Shown here: piece by piece, positions 44,390 through 55,100 of the stretch
Layout: every line of letters begins with the position of its first letter
Numbering within the stretch: the stretch's first letter is position 1
From: Rhizophagus clarus
Lineage: Eukaryota > Glomeromycota > Glomeromycetes > Glomerales > Glomeraceae
NCBI GenBank assembly: GCA_015698045.1
Contig: BLAL01000239.1
Span: forward strand, 62,001-126,000
DNA length: 64,000 nucleotides
Direction of reading: 5' to 3'
Translations under genes and position numbers: made by a program
Notes under the pieces: model-generated
The model's database searches: none
What the model was told of the DNA's origin: nothing
What the model saw: only the letters and a program-made list of their open reading frames with translations

Positions 44390-45420
44390 TTCCCTTTTTT
44401 TTCGTCTTTCTTCTCCTCTTGCCCCTTTTACTACTTCTTTTCGTTCCCTTTCTGGCTTTCTCCTTCTTTCGTTTCCTTTTCCCTCACTTCTTTTTTTATG
44501 TGGCCTTTTGGCTCTTTGACAATGGACTTCAATAGTCAAAGTTAATATTGTATATATATATTTTTTTTACTTAACGAATGATTTCTAATGTTCACTTTCA
44601 CTTCTTTTTTTATAGACAGACAACTTCAATCCTTTGTGTGACCTTTAGGTAAGTTGTAATATTTTTTTTTTCTTTTAAATTTATTTACTTAACTAATGAT
44701 TTTTACATTTGTTTTCTTTTCTTTTTATGTATTTCTATTTGTTTTCAGACTTCAGAACAATGATAGGTTGTTTTATTTAAGGAGGTTCTTGATACATAAT
44801 AGGTATAGACCCAACTTTTTTTAAAAATACGTATTTTTTTTAACAAATTGTTTCTAATAGTTCATTTGTTATCTTTTTTTAGGCGGGTTTTCAGTTCACT
44901 TTAATACAATTCATGTGATCTAAGAAAAGTTCACTCAAACTTTTCTTAAAATAATATAACATACAATTCATGTGATCCAAAAAAAGTTCGCTCAAACTTT
45001 TCTTAAAATAATATTATATACAATTTATATGATCTAAAAAAAGTTCACTCGAACTTTTCTTAATAACTGAATTTTTGAAATTTAAATAGTGAGTTTCGCA
45101 AAAGTTGTGTTGCAAAACTTAATATATTTTTTTAAATATTTCTAATTAAAAATATATTATAGATTTAAGCAAACATGAAAATAAAAATGGTAAGTTTCAC
45201 TTATTATGAAACTGATTATTTTTACTTTTAGTTAATTAGAAACATTTCTAACATTTCTCTATTTTTTCTTTTTTTGTTCTTTAAGATTTTTGGATATACG
45301 AATTTATGGTATGTTTTTTATTGATTTAATTTTTTATTTTTACAAATTGTTAATTTATGAATTTGTTTTTTATTTTTTTTTTAGGTTGCCCTTTGACTCT
45401 CATATGATGCGAATTTAGGA
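44390..45420 (+). other. plus-strand pyrimidine tract and exon-like series opposite the microexon gene
   Basis: After a T/C-rich stretch (44390-44510), exon-like segments occur at 44616-44648 (TATAG acceptor, GTAAGT donor), 44749-44802 (TTTTCAG acceptor, GTATAG donor), from 44883 (TTTTTTTAG acceptor), near 45287 (TTCTTTAAG acceptor, GTATGT donor) and from 45385. ACTAA branch-like motifs precede several acceptors. They do not form a clear reading frame. The series diverges from the minus-strand gene across 44330-44390. Confidence 0.35.
44905..45065. repeat. threefold hairpin repeat AAGTTCACTCAAACTT
   Basis: Three copies, about 60 bp apart, of (G)AAAAGTTCRCTCRAACTTTTCTTA, each a short hairpin, joined by ATATAACATACAATTCATGTG-like spacers. 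A related hairpin lies at 43320-43350. Confidence 0.6.
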
Positions 45421-46654
45421 TTTTTTTAGGATACATGATTGTGTAGATGATGGTTGTGGATAAATGGCAGATAGATTAATGTGAATAATAACAAGTAATA
45501 ATAATATATAGATAGATAGATATTAGATTAAATTTTATATAATATTATAATATGTACATTACTATAAATAAAAATGTTAATAAAACTACTATTATTCAGC
45601 CTATTTATCAATAATATTCAGGTAACTGATAGGTAACTGATAGGTGACCAATTTGTGGCTGTTAGAAAAGCATGTTACATTGTATTACTTTATCAACAAA
45701 TAATTGATCATAAAATGTTATAATATGAAAGATGATTTTGACTTTGCAAAAAAAAAAGATAAAAATTTGCAGCATAATTAGTATATGAAACCAAATAATT
45801 ACCAAATAACCAATAAAATTTGATGATTTTGTTGATCATGTGATTGCATATATTTTTTTTTTTTTTTTTTACCAAAAAACTTTTTCTCTCTTTAAATATT
45901 TTATAAAGGTATTTTTTATTGAAATTTTTTTTTCTATTATCATGTTATTCTTAATACTCTTATTAATATATTTTTTTAATGTATTTCTTCTTTTCACTAA
46001 TGTTCTAACTAATAACATTCTACTATTGATTTTTTTTACTTGCTCGTGTAAACAAATAGAAAATATATTGTTTATCTAAAAATAAATACAAAGGTATGGA
46101 GTTTTTTTTCCCATCATATTATTCTTATCACTCTTATTAATATATTTTTCTAACATGTTTCCTTTTACTAACATTTCTACTAACAATATTCTACTATTAA
46201 ATATTTTATTTCTTTTCTTTTACTAATACTTCTATATTCTATTATTAAACATTTTATTTCTTTTCTTTTACTAATACTTCTATATTCTACTATTAAACAT
46301 TTTATTCCTTTTCTTTTACTAATACTTTTACTAATACTTCTACTAATATTAACACTAACATTAATACTTATATTTTATATCTTTTTATTGACATTTTTTT
46401 TCTACTTTTACTAACCTTTATACTAATATTAATATTAATACTATAACGTAAAAAAAATTTTATTGACATTTCTTTTTTTTTGCTAATACTTAGTAAATTT
46501 TTTTTTATAATATTTTTTGTATAATTTTTTTATTATTAATTAAAATAAATAAAATTTTCATATAATTAAATGAATTAAATTACTTTAAATTACGTGTATT
46601 TAAATTATAAATTTATTAATATTAATATTATAATTGTTATCTGATATGTACGAA
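45421..46654. other. AT-rich filler with short tandem repeats
   Basis: Contains a T-rich tract at 45850-45870 and a repeat of about 46 bp (TTTCTTTTCTTTTACTAATA plus CTTCTATATTCTA) with three copies at 46190-46330. Low-complexity frames only; no gene. Confidence 0.4.
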
Positions 46655-47099
46655 AATTATGTCAGATATGCCTATTAATATTTGGGTTTGATTAGTAAAT
46701 TATAAATATCTAATATATTTCAGTTATATATAGGATACATATCAGGTATATATAGGATACTTATTAGCAGTATCTGATAAATGTCTAATATTTATTATAG
46801 TAATATCAGGTACCCAATAAATCTATAATATATGACCAATATATGACCGATATCTAATTACCCGATATGTATAAGATATATGACCGATATCTAACTACCC
46901 GATATGTATGAGATATGTATGAGATGTGTATATTATGTGTCACCATTTTTCTGCATCTGACGGGTATATATCAGGTACCTGATATGTGTGAGATTATTAA
47001 ATATCATACACATATCTCACATATATCTCACACATATCTCACACATATTAGATATCTGATATGTACCTGATAGTATCAATTTTAACCAGTGCAAAATAA

Positions 47100-48404
47100 T
47101 CATGAAGACTTACCTAAAAAAAAAGAAAAATAAACTGTTAGAATTCATTAAGAAAAATGTATTAAATGTATTAAAAGAAACCCACTATCTTACTGAATTC
47201 TCGCACGTCTAGGACCTGAATAACTAAGCCACTTACAAAGAAAAAAACAAACAGTGAGAAACAGTTTGTTAAAAAAAATAAAAGAAAAAAGAGCTTAACT
47301 CCTCTAAAATCTTTCATTCGTTCAAAAACTGAGTATCTGAAAAAATGAGAGAATATTCTACCAAATCTCTTACATGTCCAAAGAGCTGAAACTAACTGTC
47401 TGAAATAAAGTAAGAAATTAGTAACTGCTTTTAAAAGACAGAATAAAGAAAAAACATCTCACCAATTGAATGAAATTACTTTCAAAAATAATGGAAAATT
47501 GACTGTCTATAAAATGAATTAAATGCAACGTTTATTTAAATACATGATTTGTTAAAAAAAAAGAATTTTTTTTTTATAAAAAAAACATAATAATATTACT
47601 CTTGTCTCACCTAACAAATCCTTCCCTCCTTATCAAATTCTGATGTGCTGAGAACCAATCGTCTAAAATAGTATTAAAACAAGTCATTAGCAAATACTCG
47701 TAAAATAACAAAATAAAATAACAAAGAAAGATACTCACCAAAATCTTACTGAAGAACCAACCGTCTAAAAAAGAGAACAAAATAAATTAATTAGTGTCTA
47801 TTCTTTGAAAAACTGAATAAAGAAATTAACCTTAAAACTCATCAAACTTCCAAAAATTTGAAGAGTCGCAAAAAAGAAACGACTTCAACAAATTTTTACA
47901 CATCCAGGTATACTAAAGAACTAAAGAAAAAAATAACCTGTTAATAAAGTTTGTTAAAATAAAATCAAAAATTAAAATTTTCACTCATCAGAAGTCTAAA
48001 ATCCAAAGAGATTCAAGAGAACCACTTAAAAAAAGAAAGAAAATGGCTGTTAGAACTGTTTGTAATTAAAAAGAAAAAATGAAATAAACTTACTAAAATT
48101 TCGCATTCAAAGAGACTGAAAGAACTACTTAGAAAGAAAAATCAAAAAAAATGTTTTGTTAAAATTTTTTTTTCAATACAAGTATTTAGAAAGAAAGTTA
48201 AAACGTTAGGAAATGTTTCGTTAAGTATTTTTTTTCAACAAAAAGTATAAGTGAAGTGGGAAAAGGAAAAGGGAAAGATGAAGTAAAGGAAAAGGATAAA
48301 AAATAGGGAAGGACGCAGATAGGGAAGAATAAAAGGAAAGGAAAATGAAATGAGAGAAAGGAAAAAGATAAAAGGAAAAGGAAGAATAAAAGGAAAAGCT
48401 TCAT
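47100..48404 (-). other. microexon-like series B, upstream part, with a Phe/Leu-rich first frame
   Basis: A purine-rich block (48235-48400) read on the minus strand starts with an ATG at 48404 (MKLFLLFFLFLLSFSFLSF), a hydrophobic stretch that could be a signal peptide or merely composition. Downstream about ten segments of 20-50 nt each follow pyrimidine-AG: 48094-48127 (TAGTTCTTTCAGTCTC, donor GTAAGT), near 47985, 47895, 47740 (ACGGTTGGTTCTTCAG, donor GTGAGT), 47640, 47480, 47385 (donor GTAAGA), 47345 and 47205. They share a degenerate GGTTCTTCAGTCTCTTTGGA core, so they are a diverged tandem series. Some acceptors and donors are lost and the frames are interrupted, so it looks decayed. Confidence 0.4.
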
Positions 48405-48739
48405 TAAAAGTTTAAATTAAACTTTTAATTGAACTGGTAGTATGTGTAATACTCAATTAATATGTGATATATGACGTGACATTCAATTAATATACAGTAC
48501 ACTATTTGACTATGGTTCAACAACGAAATATATAATATATGAAGTTTCGTAAAAGTTTGATGTGTTGATTCAATGTTCAAATAATACAATTACTACCATT
48601 ACATTTTGATATAATGAAGTAAGTGTCTGGGCTGGCCGATCAGATCTTCATTATAAAAAATTCCTTTGGTATAACTGGTATAACAGTATTGATCATATAA
48701 CTCATTGATCTGATTTATCGAACTTCAATCTTTTAAAAA
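48405..48739. promoter_or_regulatory. AT-rich centre between diverging microexon series
   Basis: Sits between the minus-strand series B and the plus-strand series at 48740. It contains AAGTTTAAATTAAACTT (palindrome), GGTATAACTGGTATAAC and GATCATATAACTCATTGATC. A similar TATACCAGTT motif lies in the centre at 54470-54850. A bidirectional promoter is an inference from position only. Confidence 0.25.
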
Positions 48740-49500
48740 AAAACTTTTTTATTCTCTTAATCCCTTTTCCATTCCCTTACCTTTGTTCTCTTGCTTTTCT
48801 CTCTCATTCCTTCTATTATATTCCTTCTCTCCTTACCCTTTTCCACAATTTTTTGAGCTCTTTAAATGCAAATTTCAGACGTTTTGGTTTTCTCTGGATT
48901 TGACAGGAAAGAAACCTTTTTTAAGAATAATTGTTTTAAATTTTAACAAAATGTTTACTAAAGGTTTGTTATTTTCTGTTTTTTTTTAGATTTTGTTTTG
49001 GATATTAGAAATGTAAGTTTCGTAATGCCCATTGCAAAACTTTTTTTTTAATTTAATTAGAAACATTAACTAACGTTTCTTTATTTTTTTGTAGATTCAG
49101 TATTAGAATTCTAGAAACAGATATTAGAAACTCTAAAATGATTAAGTTTCGCGAAAAACTTACTTTTTCATATTTTATTTTTTTAGAAACAATAACTAAT
49201 GTTTCGCTTATTTACTTTATCATAGGTATCAGTTTATGATGCTAAAAACTTGAAATGGTGAGTTTTGCAATGCGAAACTTAATTTTATTTATTTTTTTAT
49301 TGAATAAAAAAGTTAACTAACGTTTTTCTAACTATTTTTTTTGTATATTTCGCTTTGACAGTAGAAACTCAAAATTATAAGTTTCACGCCTGAAACTTAA
49401 TTTACTTTTATTTTTGTTATTTAATTGGAAACATTAATGTAACTAACATTTCTCTAATTGGGTTTCTGTTTGTGATGCTGAGAAACGTTAAAATATAGAA
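48740..49500 (+). other. plus-strand exon-like series with hairpins at the donor sites
   Basis: A T/C-rich tract (48740-48840) is followed by exon-like segments 48990-49012 (TTTTTTTTTAG, donor GTAAGT), 49095-49140 (TTTTTTTGTAG, donor position reads ATTAAG), one ending near 49259 (ATCATAG, donor GTGAGT) and one near 49368. CTAACGTTTC-type branch motifs precede the acceptors. Just after each exon AAGTTTCGYAA...TTGCRAAACTT can fold over the donor. No continuous reading frame was found. Confidence 0.35.
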
Positions 49501-50229
49501 AAATAATGCAGTAGAACTTTCAACTACTAATAATTTACAATAAAATAAATTTGAACATTGCAATAAAACAATAAATAAAAATATCACAATGTGTATAAAT
49601 CCATTAGTGACTGTTTGTTTAATATTAAAAAATCAGTTTGACTTTCATTACTTTGTAATTAATTACAACTGTCAAAATTCATTTTGGTTTTATATTTTGG
49701 CCTATTAATGAATCTTTGCTTTAGAGTCAAAAAATTCATAATAAAAAAATTTGTGAAAATTTAATATAATATAAAGTATTATTAGACTATTAGTCTGATA
49801 GTCATCAATCAGTATATACTGATTGAATTCAGTTTTACAAGTAATAATAATTATATATCAAACTAAATAATGACTATTGAATTGTTACCTAATTTATTCA
49901 AATTAAAAAAAATGATCAATTCGGCTAACCTAAATTTTTATATAGTTACCAATTAGATATATGCCCTATTGATTACTAAATTTTGGCTAACCTATTAGAC
50001 TAATAGTTATCAATAGGGCATATGTCTGATTTATTAGTTTTCGACCTATGAAATAAAGTTTAAATTTGATCAGAGTTAATTTAACCAGTCAAAGTTAATG
50101 ATTTTTAAATCTTAATTCTAGTCAAACTTTTCTTAATTCTGGCCAAATTCATAATTCTGACCTAAACTTAAATAAATTTAAAAAAATACAGGTCAAATGT
50201 AACTTTATATTTATATATTATAATACTTT
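49501..50229. other. AT-rich region with GCCCTATTGAT repeats and a possible inverted end
   Basis: GCCCTATTGATTAC and ATCAATAGGGCATA occur in both orientations at 49960-50030. AATTTAACCAGTC at about 50090 resembles the CACTGGTTAAAATT terminus of the 42777-47091 segment. It could be the right end of a related, older element holding series B, but the left partner was not found. Confidence 0.3.
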
Positions 50230-50880
50230 GATTTAAAAAGCAAAAATAAACTTAAATAATTTAATATACAAATAGTTTTAAATCTGCTGAACAATTTATA
50301 AAGGTGATTTTCATATGACCAAAGTACCTAAATTACACTTTAAAGTTATTAAATAGATACATAAATAACAAATGCTAATTTCTCTATACATATTAATTAA
50401 AATATTAAGAAAATCAAGTTTCAATTAGATTCGGCCTTCCTGAACAATTTTTACTTAATACACAAAGATAATCTTCTTATGACCAAAGTGCCTAAATTAT
50501 GCTTTGAAGTAACTGAATAGATGCAAAAAATTTCAAAAATCTGAATTTAATTATGCTATAAATAATGCTAAAAACATTACAAATATTAGATAAAAAATCA
50601 TATTAATTGATATCCAACTAGTTTTGACCTTGCTGAATAATTTTCACTTATTATATAAGGGTGAATTACATATGATCAAAGTCCTAAATTATGCTTTAAA
50701 GTTTCTAAACAGAAAAAACAATAAATTTAAAGTTAGAAATACAGATAAATTATCAAATATCAAATAGAATATATAGAAAATTGAGTTACAAGTAGTTTTA
50801 GTCCTGCTGAATAATTTTCACTTATTATACAAAAGTGATATGATTATGTTAAAAATATTAAATTTACATTCTAAAAAAAT
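50230..50880. repeat. tandem repeat of about 180 bp, four diverged copies
   Basis: Each copy has CTGAAYAATTTTYACTTA, then TTATGACCAAAGTGCCTAAA and ATGCTTTAAAGTT. Copies lie near 50280, 50440, 50630 and 50810. No coding capacity. Confidence 0.65.
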
Positions 50881-51674
50881 TTTATATATATTAAGAATAT
50901 TATAAATTGTTGATTTTTTGAAGTTTGTACAAAATCTGTCTGAATAATAATATCAGAAACTTAAAAAAACTTACTTTTCTCATAAAATTACATATATTTT
51001 AACTGTCAAAACTACATTTTCATTCCTATTTTTAAAAGGATCTTGAAAAAATGTGTTTTTTAAATAAATTTCACGTATATGTGAAAAAAAAATTTTAATA
51101 GTAAAAATGAATAACCAATTTAAGAAACTGATAAAGCACATGATTATATGCGCCGATCCTTGGAATTAGCTTAAATTAAGAATTTTTAATAAAAAATTAG
51201 TAAACAGTGCAAAATACGATTGTGTTACACATTCATCTTATCAATCTTATGTAGAATAATCGGAAAATAAAAAAATTTTTTACAACTCATACTTAAAAAT
51301 TAAAATAATAATAACTTTTTATAACTCATCAACTATTTTAAGAACCCATCACTTTTTACACCAGTTGCAAATAAAAGTTTTATGAATACAATTGTAGTTA
51401 TTTGCAGTTGTTAATAGTATTATTTATTCTTCAAAAGCTTTTTATTGATGTAAAATAATTAAATAAAGCAGCAAAAATAACTGGGTTTCGTATAAATTTG
51501 CCATCATATTTAAAGAATTTTGAAAATAAAGAAATAACCAAATTTTCATTATCTTTTAATAATTTTTAATTTTAAAAATTGTTTTTAAAATATGGAGACA
51601 AAGAATCTTTCTTTATATCATTTATTGATGATGATTTTAAAATTCATTTAACTGACATTGAAATCTCATGATAT
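50881..51674. other. AT-rich spacer, no gene seen
   Basis: Scattered frames of fewer than 40 codons with poor composition. No repeat stands out. Confidence 0.25.
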
Positions 51675-51917
51675 TTAAATCCACCAAGTATGAAAGCTTT
51701 GACTTTTAAATAGATGATCATTGTTACAGAGCCTTGCGAATGCCGCCTTTCTACAAAAACAATATACCTGTATCCCAATAAGCCCAGAGAACTCATCACC
51801 TACAAAAATTAAAAAAGAAGAAACGTTAGAATATTTCTTAAAGTCAATTCCAATATTCTTCCCAAAGAAACAACATACCCGCGTCTCAAGGAATTCCATT
51901 TGCTGCAGATAAGTCAT
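51675..51917 (-). CDS. small ORF downstream of the microexon array, possibly spliced
   Basis: From the ATG at 51917, a continuous frame gives 80 residues starting MTYLQQMEFLETR. An intron of about 68 nt (GTATGT...TTTTTGTAG) fits inside and would join MTYLQQMEFLETR to VMSSLGLLGYR. It lies about 220 bp downstream of the minus-strand array at 52139 and could be its terminal exons, or an independent small gene. No homology is recognised; cysteines and aromatic residues in the unspliced version come from intron-like sequence. Confidence 0.3.
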   Translation of the reverse strand: MTYLQQMEFLETRVCCFFGKNIGIDFKKYSNVSSFLIFVGDEFSGLIGIQVYCFCRKAAFARLCNNDHLFKSQSFHTWWI

Positions 51918-52138
51918 ATTATGATCGATATACTTTTATTTTATTTTACATTTGGTAAAACTCAGTAAAACAGAATAGTAAAAGTTATATCATTAGATTC
52001 AGAACACCAATGGCCCTATAATCATTAAATAAAAGGATAATTTTTTTTTAAATACACAATATATGAAAGGCACAGAATGCTTTTATAAAAGTTATTTAAC
52101 AAATCGTTTTAATAATGTCAAAATATTAAATTATGAAG

Positions 52139-54455
52139 TCCGGTCATGCTTTTCGTCCGGCAAAACTACAAAAAAGAAAGAAAAAAAATAAATAATTAAT
52201 TAATTAAAAAAAAACAACGAAAAACACCACCCCAACCCTCCCTTACCTTAATTGTCCTTAATCCCAAAAATCCGGTCATGCTTTTCGTCTGGCAACACTA
52301 CAAAAAAAAAAAATTAATAATTAATTAAAAAAACAACGAAAAACATCTCCCCAATCCTCCCTTACCTTAATTGTCCTTAATTCCAAAAGTCTGGTCGTGC
52401 TTTTCGTCTGGCAACACTACAAAAAGAAAAAAAAATAAACAAATAATTAATTAATTAAAAAAAACAACGAAAACACCACCCCAACTCTCCCTTACCTTAA
52501 TTGTCCTTAATTCCAAAAGTCTGGTCATGCGTTTCATCTGGCAACACTACAAAAAAGAAAAAAAAAGCAAATAAATAATTAATTAAAAAAAGCAAATAAA
52601 TAATTAATTAAAAAAAGCAAATAAATAATTAATTAAAAAAAACAAATAAATAATTAATTAAAAAAAGCAAATAAATAATTAATTAAAAAAAGCAAATAAA
52701 TAAATAATTAATTAAACAAAAAACACCACCCAACCCTCCCTTACCTTAATTCCAATAGTCCGGTCATGCTTTTCGTCTGGCAACACTACAAAAAAGAAAA
52801 AATAAACAAATAAATAATTAATTAATTAAACAAAAAACACCACCCCAACCCTCCCTTACCTTAATTCCAATAGTCCGGTCGTGCTTTTTGTCTGGCAACA
52901 CTACAAAAAAGAAAAAAAAAACAAATAATTAATTAATTAATTAAAAAAAAAACAATAAAAAACACCTCCCCCAACCCTCCCTTACTTTAATTCCAATAGT
53001 CCGGTCATGCTTTTCGTCTGACAACACTACAAAAAAGAAAAAACAAATAAAAAAATAATTAATTAATTAAACAAAAAACACCACCCCAACCCTCCCTTAC
53101 CTTAATTCCAATAGTCTGTCTGGTCATGCTTTTCATCCGGCAACACTACAAAAAAGAAAAAAAAAATAATAATTAATTAATTAAATAAAAAAAACCAACG
53201 AAAAACACCTCCTTACCTTAATTCCAAAAGTCCGGTCATGTTTTTCGTCTGGCAACACTACAAAAAAGAAAAAAAAATAATTAATTAATTAAATAAAAAA
53301 ACTAACGAAAAACACCTCTCCTAACCCTTCCTTACCTTAATTCCAAAAGTCTGGTCACGTTTTTCGTCTGGCAACACTACAAAAAAGAAAAAAAAAAAAC
53401 AAAAAAATAATTAATTAATTAAACAAAAAACACCACCCCAACCCTCCCTTACCTTAATTCCAATAGTCTGGTCGTGCTTTTCATCTGGCAACACTACAAA
53501 AAAGAAAAAAAATAATAATTAATTAATTAAATAAAAAAAAACCAACGAAAAACACCTCCTTACCTTAATTTCAAAAGTCTGGTCATATTTTTCGTCCGGC
53601 AATACTACAAAAAAGAAAAAAAAAATAATTAATTAATTAAATAAAAAAACCAATGAAAAACACCTCCCCCAACTCTCCCTTACCTTAATTCCAAAAGTCC
53701 AGTCACGTTTTTCGTCTGGCAACACTACAAAAAAAGAAAAAAATAAATAATTAATTAATTAATTAAAAAAAACAACAACGAAAAACACCACCCTAACCCT
53801 CCCTTACCTTAATTCTAATAGTCTGGTCATGCTTTTCGTCTGGCAACACTACAAAAAAAGAAAAAAAAAATAAATAAATAATTAATTAATTAAATAAAAA
53901 ACACCACCCCAACCTTCTCTTACCTTAATTCCAATAGTCTGGTCATGCTTTTCGGCTGGCAACACTACAAAAAAGAAAAAACAAACAAAAAAATAAATAA
54001 ATAATTAATTAAAAAAAACAACAAAAAACACTTCTCCCAACCCTCCCTTACCTTAATTCCAATAGTCCGGTCATGCTTTTCGTCTGGCAACACTACAAAA
54101 AAGAAAAAAAAATAATAATTAATTAATTAAATAAAAAAAAACCAACAAAAAACACCTCCTTACCTTAATTCCAAAAGTCCGGTCATGTTTTTCGTCTGGC
54201 AATACTACAAAAAAGAAAAAAAAAAATAATTAATTAATTAAATAAAAAAATCAACGAAAAACACCTCCTCCAACCCTTCCTTACCTTAATTCCAAAAGTC
54301 CGGTCACGTTTTTCGTCTGGCAACACTACAAAAAAAGAAAAAAAAAAAAATTAATTAATTAATTAAAAAAAACAACAATGAAAAACATCACCCCAACTCT
54401 CCCTTACCTTAATTCCAATAGTCCGATCATGCTTTTCGTCTGGCAATATTACAAA
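52139..54455 (-). repeat. microexon satellite, about 19 units of 41- or 51-nt exon-like segments
   Basis: On the minus strand every unit (about 115-125 bp) reads: T-rich tract with TTTTTTGTAG, an exon-like segment starting TGTTGCCAGACGAAAAGC, then GTAAGGGAGGGTTGGGG and an AT-rich spacer with (TTAA)n. Exon-like lengths are 51 nt in three units (for example 52247-52297) and 41 nt in most others. The 10-nt difference fits a deletion between two AATTAAG copies. The 51-nt form is open in phase 0 (CCQTKSMTGFLGLRTIK); the 41-nt form is not a multiple of three and joined copies soon meet TGA. The first bases TTGCCAGAC are shared with the microexons of the 43368-44330 gene. One spacer (52560-52720) is expanded by a 25-bp repeat. 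Confidence 0.75.
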
Positions 54456-54469
54456 AAAGAAAAAAAAAA

Positions 54470-54854
54470 AAATTATTTTTTTAAATTGTTTTTTATCTAA
54501 ATGTAATAAATTCAAAAAAAAAACCTGTTTACCCAAATAATCAGATCATAATACTGGTTATACCAGTTCAAAACTAGATAAAGTGCATGTGATATATAAC
54601 ATATTCCTTTTTTATATCAACTCATGAGATAAGCTTATCGTAAATGGCAAGCGATATTGCCTTTTATGTTATAAATAGATAATCAATGCTAGTAATTTTG
54701 TTCAGACTTCAGATTTTTATTTTGGCGGAAGGGAAATTTTTTTTAAAAAAATAAAAAATCATTTGTTTTATGATAAGGGAATTTTTTTTTTAAAAAATAA
54801 AAAAATAATTTTTTTTTTCAAAAATTATAAACCACAATTTAAATTTTTTAGTTA
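54470..54854. promoter_or_regulatory. AT-rich centre between the minus-strand array and a plus-strand exon series
   Basis: Contains TACTGGTTATACCAGTTC (palindromic), GCATGTGATATATAACATAT and T-rich runs. By position it could be a bidirectional promoter; the inference rests on layout and on the TATACCAGT/ACTGGTATA similarity to the centre at 48405-48739. Confidence 0.25.
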
Positions 54855-55100
54855 ATGGCGTTACCTTTAGCTTCGGGATTAAATACTGTAACAGGTAAGT
54901 TTTTTTTGCTTTTATTTTCCTTTTTTTTGTCTCTTATTAACTTGTTCTTTTTTTTAGGCGTGGCTGTTTTTATCCATTTCAGAAATTCAAGATGAGTTTT
55001 AATTTCTTCTCCTTTTTTTTGTTTTCTTTTCATTCTTTCCCTTGTTCTTTTACTAAACTTTTTGTCTTTTTAGATGTGTACCATATGAGTGAAAATTCAA
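54855..55100 (+). CDS. small microexon-type gene start, 25 aa in two exons plus a third exon-like segment
   Basis: ATG at 54855; exon 54855-54894 ends at GTAAGT; a 63-nt intron with a TTTTTTTTAG acceptor; a second exon from 54958 gives MALPLASGLNTVT joined in phase to GVAVFIHFRNSR and a TGA at 54993-54995. A third exon-like segment, 55074-55100, has an ACTAAAC branch motif, TTTTTAG and a perfect GTAAGT. Exon 2 ends ATTCAAGATGAGT where exon 3 ends ATTCAAGTAAGT, so its donor may be mutated and the true gene longer. Product unknown. Confidence 0.35.

Larger units (their letters stand above)
42777..47091. mobile_element. 4.3-kb segment with CACTGGT-type inverted ends carrying a microexon gene
   Basis: Ends CACTGGTCAAAATCAATTCT (42777) and the inverse of CACTGGTTAAAATTGATACT (47091), 28 of 33 bp identical. 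Inside both ends lie clusters of ATATCGGGTACCC-type palindromes (42830-43015 and 46655-47080), like subterminal transposase-binding repeats. No transposase was found; the contents are the minus-strand microexon gene, a plus-strand exon-like series and AT-rich filler. The terminal CACTG recalls the CACTA/CMC group. No clear target duplication was seen, so the class remains uncertain. Confidence 0.6.
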
